A stretch of 64,000 nt of DNA from Bacteroidota bacterium (GTDB lineage: Bacteria; Bacteroidota; Ignavibacteria; Ignavibacteriales; Melioribacteraceae): the NCBI GenBank assembly GCA_018829205.1, contig JAHJUE010000006.1, forward strand, positions 62,001-126,000, read 5' to 3'. Made by a program: the position numbers and the translations under genes. Shown one piece after another: positions 44,409 through 53,265 of this stretch; the stretch's first letter is position 1, and each line of letters begins with the position of its first letter. Below the pieces are notes generated by a model. That model saw only the letters and a program-made list of their open reading frames with translations, had not been told where the DNA came from and searched no databases.

Positions 44409-45425
44409 TTAATTTATTATTCTTATAATTTCTTTTGAAATATCATCTATATTTAATATTTGTTCGGCAGCGCCTATTTCAGCCGCGGCCTTGGGCATTC
44501 CGTATACAACTGACGAGATTTCATCCTGTGCTATTGTATTCATTTTTGCGTTTCTAATATTTAATAATCCTTCCGCGCCGTCGCGGCCCATTCCGGTAAG
44601 CAGAACCCCGACAATTTTTCCGGGCCATGTTTTCACCGCGCTTTTAAAGAATACATCAATTGACGGTTTATACGGGTAATCGGCAGGTTCGGCAATATAA
44701 GAAAAAGTTAAATTCGGTTTTAAAATTAAGTGATGATTTTTCCCTGCCACATAAACTAAGCCTGGTTTAGGTGAAGTTCCGGCTTCTGCAATTTTCACCT
44801 CAAGTTTTGTCTGCGCATTAAGCCAGTTTGCCAGTCCCTGTGTAAATGATTCATCAACATGCTGGATTACAACTACGGGTGATCTGAAATCAGCAGGCAG
44901 TTCGGATAATATTTTAGCTACTGCTTTTGGTCCCCCGGTAGATGCGCCAATCGCCACAAGCGTTTTTACTTTTATATCTGTTTTATCATAAGTGACGGTT
45001 TCATTAATATTAAGCGAAGGCAGTTTTACTTTCGAGATAATTTTTTCGATTGAAGAAATTTTTTCAAGCAGCTGCTGAACGCCTGTATCGGAAAATCCTC
45101 CAGCAAGTTTTGGAGTTTTTACCGCATCAAGCGCTCCGTAACCCATAGCGCCGAATACTTTCGGTGAATTGCCTCTTACCGAAGCCGTTACTATTAAGAT
45201 TGGGCAAGGTGTTTGAGCCATAATTTCACGCGTTGCTTCAACACCGTCCATTACCGGCATTATTAGATCCATAAGGATTAAATCAGGCTTATCTGCTTTT
45301 GTTTTTTCGACAGCTTCTTTTCCGTTAACGGCTATCCATGCTACATTGTAAGCCGGAACAGAAGCAATTGCATTCTTAAGTGTTTCAACCGCGATAGGCA
45401 AATCATTAACAATAGCTATTCTCAA
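44409..45425 (-). CDS. cheB: CheB-type chemoreceptor glutamate methylesterase
   Basis: Response-regulator methylesterase/deamidase of 338 residues that demethylates receptors. The receiver (1-120) has Asp53 in ILMDLIMPVMDG. The linker leads to the CheB catalytic domain with Ser162 in IGASTGGPKA, His in VVVIQHVDESFT (near 188), and Asp in LTGMGRDGAEG (near 283). Its start overlaps the CheA stop by four bases (ATGA). It corresponds to WspF in the Wsp operon. No cheR methyltransferase (WspC) gene is in the operon or elsewhere in the window, so receptor methylation must be supplied from another locus or not used. Confidence 0.95.
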   Translation of the reverse strand: MRIAIVNDLPIAVETLKNAIASVPAYNVAWIAVNGKEAVEKTKADKPDLILMDLIMPVMDGVEATREIMAQTPCPILIVTASVRGNSPKVFGAMGYGALDAVKTPKLAGGFSDTGVQQLLEKISSIEKIISKVKLPSLNINETVTYDKTDIKVKTLVAIGASTGGPKAVAKILSELPADFRSPVVVIQHVDESFTQGLANWLNAQTKLEVKIAEAGTSPKPGLVYVAGKNHHLILKPNLTFSYIAEPADYPYKPSIDVFFKSAVKTWPGKIVGVLLTGMGRDGAEGLLNIRNAKMNTIAQDEISSVVYGMPKAAAEIGAAEQILNIDDISKEIIRIIN

Positions 45426-48184
45426 TTTTCAGGTTCTCCGATTAAATCTTTAACCGCGTCAATAAAAGTATCGTCATGAAAGCTGCTTTTCGTTAAATAA
45501 TAATTAGCACCCGCTTCCATACCTTTTAATTTATCTTCTTCTCTATCTTTATATGAAACAATTATCACGGGAATATCGTGGGACTTTTCATTTTTACGAA
45601 CCAAGGTAACGAATTCAAAACCGTTCATTCTAGGCATATCAATATCAGAAATTATCAAATCGAAATGCGATCCGCGTACAGCGTTCCAGCCGTCCATTCC
45701 GTTTACGGCAACCTGAACTTCATAACCATAGGATTCCAGTAATTTTTTTTCAACTTCACGTACTGTAATTGAATCATCTACAACAAGAATTTTTTTTCTG
45801 CCCAGGCTGTCCATGGATTTAGAAATTCCTTTGACTTTTGATAAATGTTTACCCGAAAGAATATCTTCAATTGATTTTACTAAATCTTCAATATCAAAAA
45901 TTAATACGGGTTCACCATCTTCCAAAATTGAAGCCGCGCTTATATCTTTAACTTTTCCCAATCGAGGATCGAGCCTATGAACCACAAGATCGCGTTCGCC
46001 TAAAAATTTATCCACAATTAAACCGAACTTATTTACACGGTCGCTCACAACAACAACATTTAAATATTTCAGTTCACTTTTTGTATCCTGCCTGCCCAGA
46101 ATCTGAGAAGCTTTAATTATACCTATCTTTTCTTTGTTATATTCAAAAAACTGTTTCCCTTCAATTGAATTAATTTTATCAAATCTAATTTTAATTGCGT
46201 AATCAATTCTAGTTAATGGAATTGCATAAGGTTCTCCCGAAACATCCATAATTAATGTTCTTACAACCGAAAGCGTTATGGGTAATTGAAGTGTAAAAGT
46301 AGTCCCCTGTTTATATTTTGATTCAACCCGCACAATACCGCCGACTTCCTGAATCATATTCTGAACAACATCAAGTCCGACTCCGCGGCCGGATATTTCG
46401 GTAACTTTTTGTGAAGTTGAAAAACCCGGAAGGAAAAGAAAATCGGTTACTTCAGAATCGGAAAGTTCGGAGGCCATATCTTCGGTAACATAATTTTTCT
46501 CAATAATTTTCCTTTTTATGTTTTCTATGTTTAATCCGCCCCCGTCATCCTGAAGAGTAATGTATAACATACCTGCTCTGTGAGTAGCCTCTAATTTTAA
46601 AATGCCTTCTTCAGATTTACCCGCCGAAATTCTTTCGCTTCCCGATTCTATACCGTGATCAACGGCGTTTCTTATAAGATGAGTAAGAGGAGCTTTAAGT
46701 TTTTCCAAAATATCTCTATCAACTTTTGTTGATGAACCTTCAATAAAAAGCTGTACTTTTTTATTAAGCTGCCGGCCGAGGTCTCTTACCATTCTCGGGA
46801 AATCATTTACCCCTTCTTCAAATGGACGCATACGGCTCATTAATACTTCTCGATACAGCCTATTAGAAAGATTTGCAGATTTCCCTGTAAATATTTCGAA
46901 ATCTGAAATAAAGGTTGAATTAATATTTTTTAATTCAAGAATTTTATTTTGCGCTTCAACTAAAAAATCCTCAATTCTAAATCCGATTTTTTCAGAAGAG
47001 ACTACATCATAAATTTTTTCGATTAATTTAGAGAGTTCGGATTGTGAGTTTTTTATTTTTGACAATTCATTTATATAGCCGTGAAGCCTGCGAGAATCAA
47101 CCAAGGACTCCCCGGCAAGTCCCACAAGTTTGTTAAGACTTTCAGAGCTTACTCTTAATATTCTATCTCCCTCAATTTCCTCGTTTTCCTTTTTCAATTT
47201 TCCGGTTGAATGTTTTTCGGCAACACCGTCAGAGCTTTGAATTTGGCCTGTTGCATTCGGACTAATTTCATGCTGTTTTTCTTCCGAGTCCACAACTTCA
47301 AATAAACCGGAAAGCGACAATGTCATTCTCGCTATTTCGTCTTTATTTTCCTTGAGCCATTTATCTATTTCTTTAACATCTTTTTCCGAAAGCGAAGTAA
47401 AAATATCAACACCTGAAAGAAGTGTATCTATATGCGATGTTAGGATTTTAACTTTGCCTTCCTGAAGACCTACAAAATAATCTTCCATTAAATGTGCTAC
47501 ATTAACAATTGAATCGAATCCCAAAATTCGTGCGGCGCCTTTAATTGAATGAGATGCACGCATAAGCTGTTCAACTTCATCAAGTGAGCCCTGGTCATTT
47601 TCTAACGTAAGAAGTCCTTTATTTAAAATTCCGGTCTGGTTTTCAAGTTCAATTTTAAATAAAGCAACCATCGAATAATCCATATCTTCGTTTTCAATAG
47701 CGCCCGGTATTTTTTCTTCAATCTCTTTTGAATTATTAATAACTACTTGAGGTTTTTTAACTTCTTTTGAATTAGTAATTTCTTTTTTTGTTTTTTTCGC
47801 AGGTTTTTTAACTAGCAGTTTTTCAATTTTTAAAGCAGCCTTATCTATTTCTTTTAAATTTTCTTCAATCCATTGAGGGATCAGTCTGTCTTCAATAATT
47901 GAGCATTTTGCAAACAAATCGACGCCCGACAACAAAACATCAATAGAATCGGGGTCAATAGCATATTTTTTTTCTTGAACGGAAACAAAAACATCTTCCA
48001 TTACATGGGATAATTTTACGAATGGATCCAGCTGCAAAATTTTAGCGGCGCCTTTTAAGGAATGAGAAGCGCGCATTAATGCATTGATCTTTTCGGGATC
48101 CTCAGGATTCGTTTCCAAAGCAAGAAGTTCTTTATTTAAAACTTCCGTATTTGTTTCAAGTTCTACTTTAAATAGATCTAACAT
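45422..48184 (-). CDS. cheA: Hybrid CheA kinase with two Hpt domains and C-terminal receiver
   Basis: Cytoplasmic kinase of 920 residues, WspE-like. Two tandem Hpt domains carry His41 and His212, each in RASHS[LI]KGAA[KR]IL; they are so alike that a recent duplication is likely. The dimer domain and H/N boxes follow (about 345-600, HLIRNAVDHGIES), with GRGVGLDVVQNMI. The CheW domain covers about 630-770. The receiver (about 795-915) has VVDDS and Asp in LIISDIDMPR. It couples the receptors and CheW proteins to phosphotransfer to CheB, the own receiver and the REC-PP2C. There is no CheY gene in the operon. The start is ATG at 48184, 15 bases after the CheW gene. Confidence 0.94.
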   Translation of the reverse strand: MLDLFKVELETNTEVLNKELLALETNPEDPEKINALMRASHSLKGAAKILQLDPFVKLSHVMEDVFVSVQEKKYAIDPDSIDVLLSGVDLFAKCSIIEDRLIPQWIEENLKEIDKAALKIEKLLVKKPAKKTKKEITNSKEVKKPQVVINNSKEIEEKIPGAIENEDMDYSMVALFKIELENQTGILNKGLLTLENDQGSLDEVEQLMRASHSIKGAARILGFDSIVNVAHLMEDYFVGLQEGKVKILTSHIDTLLSGVDIFTSLSEKDVKEIDKWLKENKDEIARMTLSLSGLFEVVDSEEKQHEISPNATGQIQSSDGVAEKHSTGKLKKENEEIEGDRILRVSSESLNKLVGLAGESLVDSRRLHGYINELSKIKNSQSELSKLIEKIYDVVSSEKIGFRIEDFLVEAQNKILELKNINSTFISDFEIFTGKSANLSNRLYREVLMSRMRPFEEGVNDFPRMVRDLGRQLNKKVQLFIEGSSTKVDRDILEKLKAPLTHLIRNAVDHGIESGSERISAGKSEEGILKLEATHRAGMLYITLQDDGGGLNIENIKRKIIEKNYVTEDMASELSDSEVTDFLFLPGFSTSQKVTEISGRGVGLDVVQNMIQEVGGIVRVESKYKQGTTFTLQLPITLSVVRTLIMDVSGEPYAIPLTRIDYAIKIRFDKINSIEGKQFFEYNKEKIGIIKASQILGRQDTKSELKYLNVVVVSDRVNKFGLIVDKFLGERDLVVHRLDPRLGKVKDISAASILEDGEPVLIFDIEDLVKSIEDILSGKHLSKVKGISKSMDSLGRKKILVVDDSITVREVEKKLLESYGYEVQVAVNGMDGWNAVRGSHFDLIISDIDMPRMNGFEFVTLVRKNEKSHDIPVIIVSYKDREEDKLKGMEAGANYYLTKSSFHDDTFIDAVKDLIGEPEN

Positions 48185-48199
48185 TAGTTTCGTAATTTA

Positions 48200-48868
48200 T
48201 TAGAAAACATTTTTACCAAGTGATTCGAATAAAATACCGCTTACTATAATTCCGGCTTCAATTTTATCTGTCTTAATAAATCCTCTTAGAAAATTTTCTT
48301 TTGCCGTCTTTGCGGTAGCAGGGAGTGATGTAACTCTTTTTTCATTGAATTTTACAACACCGAATACTTCATCGACTGGAATAACCCAGCTGTCTTTATT
48401 TTTTTGAATAACAATATGCCGTTTAAATATTTTTGTTTTATTCTCAGATACATCCACTTGTTTTTCAACGCCAAGTAAATCGTAAAGCTCAACGGCAAGT
48501 TTTATTTCGCCCCTTACATTTACAATTCCTTGCAGCAGTTTGCTGCGCTGATGCGGAAGTGAATGCACGGCTGAAAAATCCGTAACTTCAACAACTATAT
48601 TAGAATCAATTCCGAACCATTCCGTACCGAGCCTGAATATCAGGCATGAATTGTCGGCCTTTTCATCTTCAATTTTTTCTCTTGAAAGAATTTCGGTCCA
48701 TTCATTCAGATAACCTTCAGGTATTTCTTTTTCAAAAAGTTCTTTGCCTGAATTAATAAACAATGTGCAGTTCCTGCAATGGTTATATTTTTTTAATTCT
48801 GGGCAAGTATTATCTCCCCAAACTCCGATACTATTCCAGCAGCTGTTTATTTTAGGCAATTCCTTCAT
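48200..48868 (-). CDS. CheW-like coupling protein with N-terminal Cys motif (WspD type)
   Basis: Cytoplasmic adaptor of 222 residues that links receptors to CheA. The first 45 residues contain CWNSIGVWGDNTCPELKKY followed by HCRNC (Cys10, Cys22, Cys31, Cys34), a possible metal site. The same motif marks WspD/WspB-like CheW proteins of alternative-function chemosensory systems. About 75-215 is the CheW fold (LIFRLGTEWFGID, LPHQRSKLLQGIVNVRGE). The gene starts one base after the stop of the other cheW. The role of the cysteines is not known; oxidation or metal sensing is possible. Confidence 0.88.
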   Translation of the reverse strand: MKELPKINSCWNSIGVWGDNTCPELKKYNHCRNCTLFINSGKELFEKEIPEGYLNEWTEILSREKIEDEKADNSCLIFRLGTEWFGIDSNIVVEVTDFSAVHSLPHQRSKLLQGIVNVRGEIKLAVELYDLLGVEKQVDVSENKTKIFKRHIVIQKNKDSWVIPVDEVFGVVKFNEKRVTSLPATAKTAKENFLRGFIKTDKIEAGIIVSGILFESLGKNVF

Positions 48869-48869
48869 T

Positions 48870-49325
48870 TCAAATTTCCGCGCTGAATAAAATTTTCTGT
48901 ACTTCTTTTGACAATAAATTATTTACGTCAATTAATTGAATCATTTTATCACTTTGATTTATTATATCGCCGAGATACTTAGCTTCATCAATATTTAATC
49001 CGCTTTTTTTTATTGCGGATTCTGCAATATGTTCAGAGCCAACTATGTTTTCCGTAAGCAGACCAATGGTTTTTTCAATAGTTTTTAACGGACTAAAATT
49101 AACAATCATTATTTTAGTACTTAGTTTTTCCGGTGTTGATTTACCCGAAGCCATTTTAAGCAAATCAATAACCGGAACAGCAGTTCCTCTGTAATTAAAA
49201 ATACCCTTTACAAATCCCGGGGCATTCGGAATAACAGTATAATTCACGTTAGGGATTATCTCTAAAATTTCCTTAGAATTAATTGCATACAATTGCGCGT
49301 TCATTTCGAATATAAGATAAAGCAA
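48870..49325 (-). CDS. cheW: CheW coupling protein (WspB type)
   Basis: Adaptor of 151 residues, a plain CheW domain (LIFEMNAQLYAI, IPNVNYTVIPNAPGFVKGIFNYRG, VPVIDLLKM). It couples receptors to the CheA in the same operon. The gene lies 15 bases after the 536-residue receptor gene and one base before the second CheW. Two CheW proteins per operon are characteristic of Wsp-type systems (WspB and WspD). Confidence 0.9.
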   Translation of the reverse strand: MLYLIFEMNAQLYAINSKEILEIIPNVNYTVIPNAPGFVKGIFNYRGTAVPVIDLLKMASGKSTPEKLSTKIMIVNFSPLKTIEKTIGLLTENIVGSEHIAESAIKKSGLNIDEAKYLGDIINQSDKMIQLIDVNNLLSKEVQKILFSAEI

Positions 49326-49340
49326 TTATCTTCTCCCAAA

Positions 49341-50951
49341 CTAGGTTGTAAATAGTCCCACTTCAGCTTCAAGATTTCTTGCCGCTTCGTTTAATTGATT
49401 TAACGCATTATTGGTTTCACCTAATGCATCTGCAGTTTGCCTTGCCGCCTCATTAATTTGTATAACCGATTCCTTAATTAATTCCGCGCCGTGCGATTGC
49501 GAATTAACTCCCTCGTTAACAATTTCAAACTTCGGGATTAACTCCTGAACCTGGTCAATTACCCGCGATAAAACTTCACTAACAACCGCTACTTCGTCTA
49601 CTCCTTTATGAACATCTACGGTAAATTTATCCATGCTCATCACGCCTTCCGAAACTGCGGATTTCATTTCTTTAACAATTTTTTGAATATCCAGGGTTGC
49701 AACGTCGGTACGGTCTGCAAGTTTTCTCATTTCGCGGGCAACAATTGCAAATCCTTTTCCGTATTCGCCTGCTTTTTCGGCTTCAATAGCAGCATTAAGC
49801 GAAAGCAGATTTGTTTGATCGGAAATCTTTTCGATTGTTAAAACAATCTTAGAAATGTTTGCGGCCTTATCATTAATTGAAGAAAGTTTATCGGAAATGG
49901 CAGTTAAAGAATCGTTAAGCTGTTTCATTACTGAATCCATTTGATCAATTGCAAGATTCCCCTGCTCTGCCGATTCCGCTGTTTTTGCCGAGAGTTCTGT
50001 TACGGTAATCATTGTATTTACAAGATCATTTGAAGTTGCTGAAATTTCTTTTGCAGCCGATACAATTTGATTAGTAGTAGCGACATTTTCATTTACCGTT
50101 GCTTCTAGCTGTTTTGTCGAAGCTGTAATTTGAGTAGTAGATGTTGTTATATGAATTCCCGAATCTTTTATATTAAGAACCATACTTCTAAGACTATCAA
50201 TAAATCTATTAAAAAGTTTTGATACACTTCCTATTTCGTCATCTCCTGTTTCAGGCAGTCTCTCCGATAAATTCCCTTCTTTTGCGGCAAGTATTTGCAG
50301 TCTGTCTGCCAGAAAACCCAGCGGTTTAATTCTATGGAAGAGAAGCAGGAACGAAGATATAAGTAAAAGAGTTAAAAGCAGTATTGAAATCTGCACTAAA
50401 ACAAAATATAATTTAGTTTTGTTTTTAATTTCCAGAACACTATTGCCTGCCCATTCATTTATAAATTGCTGGAATTTTTCAACAGGCAGCATAATAGTTG
50501 TTTTAGCTTTTTCATATTCTTTACCGAACAATAATTTTCTTGCAGCAGTAAAATTATTATTTTTAACTGCGTTCATTGCCTCAGTTTCAAGTTTTATTAA
50601 TGCATCCGAATTTGCTTTTGCCTCTTCAAGATAAGCAAGAGCTTGACCGGGCACATTTAATTCTATTAATCTAGCTACAATATTATCGCGGGTTTTTGTT
50701 TCGTTTACTTCTCGCCAGTAATTTTGATAATGCGTTATATCGCCAAACTGAGCATAATGACGGACTTCCTTTGTTAAATAATCGGAAGCCATGACCATCC
50801 TTGTTCCGAGTTCTTTATACTCTGACTGTAATTCTAAAGCATTATTCTCAATATCCACCTGTTTACCGTAAAATATAATTAACAAAACGGCGCTTAAAGA
50901 AATAAATGCCGCAAAAAGTCCAATTATTTTTAACAGTGATGATAATTTCAT
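49341..50951 (-). CDS. Methyl-accepting chemotaxis protein, four-helix-bundle sensor
   Basis: Inner-membrane receptor of 536 residues. TM1 lies about 7-27 and TM2 about 185-206. The periplasmic part (about 30-183) is a helical 4HB_MCP type. HAMP follows (about 206-260), then the signalling domain to the end with hairpin tip [19 protein letters not shown] and [15 protein letters not shown]. It is third of the three receptors and lies next to cheW. The tip sequence is of the WspA-like class, so all three receptors probably feed the same array. Confidence 0.92.
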   Translation of the reverse strand: MKLSSLLKIIGLFAAFISLSAVLLIIFYGKQVDIENNALELQSEYKELGTRMVMASDYLTKEVRHYAQFGDITHYQNYWREVNETKTRDNIVARLIELNVPGQALAYLEEAKANSDALIKLETEAMNAVKNNNFTAARKLLFGKEYEKAKTTIMLPVEKFQQFINEWAGNSVLEIKNKTKLYFVLVQISILLLTLLLISSFLLLFHRIKPLGFLADRLQILAAKEGNLSERLPETGDDEIGSVSKLFNRFIDSLRSMVLNIKDSGIHITTSTTQITASTKQLEATVNENVATTNQIVSAAKEISATSNDLVNTMITVTELSAKTAESAEQGNLAIDQMDSVMKQLNDSLTAISDKLSSINDKAANISKIVLTIEKISDQTNLLSLNAAIEAEKAGEYGKGFAIVAREMRKLADRTDVATLDIQKIVKEMKSAVSEGVMSMDKFTVDVHKGVDEVAVVSEVLSRVIDQVQELIPKFEIVNEGVNSQSHGAELIKESVIQINEAARQTADALGETNNALNQLNEAARNLEAEVGLFTT

Positions 50952-50992
50952 TTATAGAACTCCTGTTACCCTGCAATTAACTGCAGGAAGTT

Positions 50993-53233
50993 TTATTCGT
51001 CACTTGAATGAAATTGCTCAATTTCATGTTCAAGATTTTTAACGGCATTATTTAATTCTTCGGCAACTTTATTAAAACCTTTTATTGCGGAAGCAGACTC
51101 ACCGGCTGACAAACTTAATTGAGTAATTGCCTCAGTAATTTGCTCTGCACCCTGTGCCTGATTCAGCATTCCTTCATTAACCGCTACGAACCGGGGCGAT
51201 ATTTCATGAACATTAGTAATTATTTTTTCAAGCTGCTGTCTTATGACTTCAATTGCAGAAACACTTAGTCTTACTTCCACAAAAAATTTGTCCATCTCTT
51301 CAACGCCGCTTTCAACAGAATCCTGCATTTCCTTAATCATATTTTCTATATCTAAAGTTGCTACAGCAGTCTGATCAGCCAATCTTCTTATTTCTTTCGC
51401 AACAACCGAAAATCCTTTCCCGTATTTGCCTGCTTTTTCTGCTTCAATTGCCGCATTTAAAGAAAGTAAATTAGTTTGATCAGCCACCTTTGTAATTGTA
51501 TTAATAATTTTGCTGATATTATCGGCATTCTTATGAATCAAAGAAAGTTTTTTAGAAACTGATTCGGTAACTCCTACAAGATTTTGAATGGTATGACTCA
51601 TTTCTTCAATGCTTTGTTTACCTGAATCTGCGTAATCTTTAGTTTCATTAGCCTTAACTGTAACTTCGTTCATTGTATTAACAAGATCATTAGTAGTTGC
51701 TGAAATCTCTTTTGTCGCAGAAGCCACTTCTGAAGTTGTAGCGTTAAACTCTGCAATTGTTGCTTCCTGTTGTTTTGAAGTCGTTGTAATTTCTGCCGAT
51801 GTTGATGAAAGCAAAAAACTTGAAGTTCTTAATTGACTGATAATAGAATTAAGTTTATTAGTCATGTTGCTTATTGAATTTAACAGTCTGTTGGTTTCAT
51901 CGGAAGGATTAAAAAACAGTTTATTTAGTTTTTGATTAAATGAATCTCCATTTGTGCTTATAAGTTTATCCAAATCATTTACTCTTCTTTTAGCCACCAG
52001 CAAATCGCCGTTTGATATCAATTGAGATATTTCAGTTATTCCTGTAATCGGATCGGATAATTTTTTCCCGAAAAAATATCCAATTGTAATAGTTATTAAC
52101 GAAATAAATATTCCGCCTAAAAGAATTGAAATCTGCAGGTCGTTTATTGAAGAATCAATGCTGTCCTGAATCTCAATAAAATCATCTTCAATCGCATTTG
52201 GCACTATGATCCAATCCCACGGCTCAAAATATATAATTGCCGTTAATCTGTTTTTAGGCATAATATCATCGAACTGTTTCCATCTCTGAATGCCGGTTAA
52301 AACATCTCCTTTACCAATCTGCTGCACTTTGGCAAAGTTTTGTCTAATCCAACTATTTATTTCCTCATCCTGAAATTCAAATATATATTTCCCGACGGCA
52401 TCCATATTTCTATTAATTAATATTTTACCTATTTCGTTTCCTTTGCCTGCAAATACGGCAACATCGCCGGTTTTGCCTACTACAATTTGTTTTATTGAAT
52501 TGGTAATACTTGCAACATCATCTTGCTGAATACCAGTATATAACATTCCAATAATACTTCCATATTTATCATAAATTGGTTCATAAATTGTTATGTACCA
52601 TGCATTAACAACAAAAGCACGTCCCGTATAAGTTTCACCTTTCATAATTTTTGAAACAACAGGATTAAGCGTACTGTCTGGATTTACAGCGGGAATAAAG
52701 GTGCCAATAGCTCTATCGCCGTCAAGTTTCTTCACGTTTGTTGCGATACGGAGCATATCTCCTTCTTTATTAATTCTTTGAAAAATAGTAATTGTACCGC
52801 CGACAAGATCTTCAACGTCGTCAATTATATAAGTATATTTTTCGAAACTTGTATTCTGCTGCAGCCACTGATTGCCGACTAAAAATTTAGGCAGAGTAAT
52901 CTCTTTTTCTTTTTTTGTATACTGATTTACGGTACGCCATTTTATTATTTCTTCCGATAACCTTACACCGCCTTTTCTTTTAAGCTCTTCGCGTGTTACA
53001 TTTAGATTATGAATAACATTTTCGAGTAAAAGATTATTTGAAGTTTCACAAAGCGTGTAAACATCTTTGGCAATCTGAGAAATATTTACAAGGTTTTGGT
53101 TTTTAAACTCGGCGTTAACTTCTTCTTTTACGCCGCTTCCCATAAACTTAGTAAGAATTAGAACTACAATTATCGGGAGAAGAGCTGCAAAAGTAATCAG
53201 CACAACTATCTTATGCTTAAATTTTAATTTCAT
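50993..53233 (-). CDS. Methyl-accepting chemotaxis protein with Cache sensor
   Basis: Inner-membrane receptor of 746 residues. TM1 is about 8-28 and TM2 about 385-405. The periplasmic part (about 32-380) has Cache_3/Cache_2 features (GTITIFQRINKEGDMLRIAT, YEPIYDKYGSIIGMLYTGIQ, GDVAVFAG), typically for small-molecule sensing. HAMP lies near 405-460, with the signalling domain to the end ([33 protein letters not shown]). There is no terminal pentapeptide for CheR/CheB docking. The gene is the second receptor of the operon, 32 bases after the first. Confidence 0.92.
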   Translation of the reverse strand: MKLKFKHKIVVLITFAALLPIIVVLILTKFMGSGVKEEVNAEFKNQNLVNISQIAKDVYTLCETSNNLLLENVIHNLNVTREELKRKGGVRLSEEIIKWRTVNQYTKKEKEITLPKFLVGNQWLQQNTSFEKYTYIIDDVEDLVGGTITIFQRINKEGDMLRIATNVKKLDGDRAIGTFIPAVNPDSTLNPVVSKIMKGETYTGRAFVVNAWYITIYEPIYDKYGSIIGMLYTGIQQDDVASITNSIKQIVVGKTGDVAVFAGKGNEIGKILINRNMDAVGKYIFEFQDEEINSWIRQNFAKVQQIGKGDVLTGIQRWKQFDDIMPKNRLTAIIYFEPWDWIIVPNAIEDDFIEIQDSIDSSINDLQISILLGGIFISLITITIGYFFGKKLSDPITGITEISQLISNGDLLVAKRRVNDLDKLISTNGDSFNQKLNKLFFNPSDETNRLLNSISNMTNKLNSIISQLRTSSFLLSSTSAEITTTSKQQEATIAEFNATTSEVASATKEISATTNDLVNTMNEVTVKANETKDYADSGKQSIEEMSHTIQNLVGVTESVSKKLSLIHKNADNISKIINTITKVADQTNLLSLNAAIEAEKAGKYGKGFSVVAKEIRRLADQTAVATLDIENMIKEMQDSVESGVEEMDKFFVEVRLSVSAIEVIRQQLEKIITNVHEISPRFVAVNEGMLNQAQGAEQITEAITQLSLSAGESASAIKGFNKVAEELNNAVKNLEHEIEQFHSSDE

Positions 53234-53265
53234 TATGATACTCCGTTCAGTACCTGCCGCACCGG

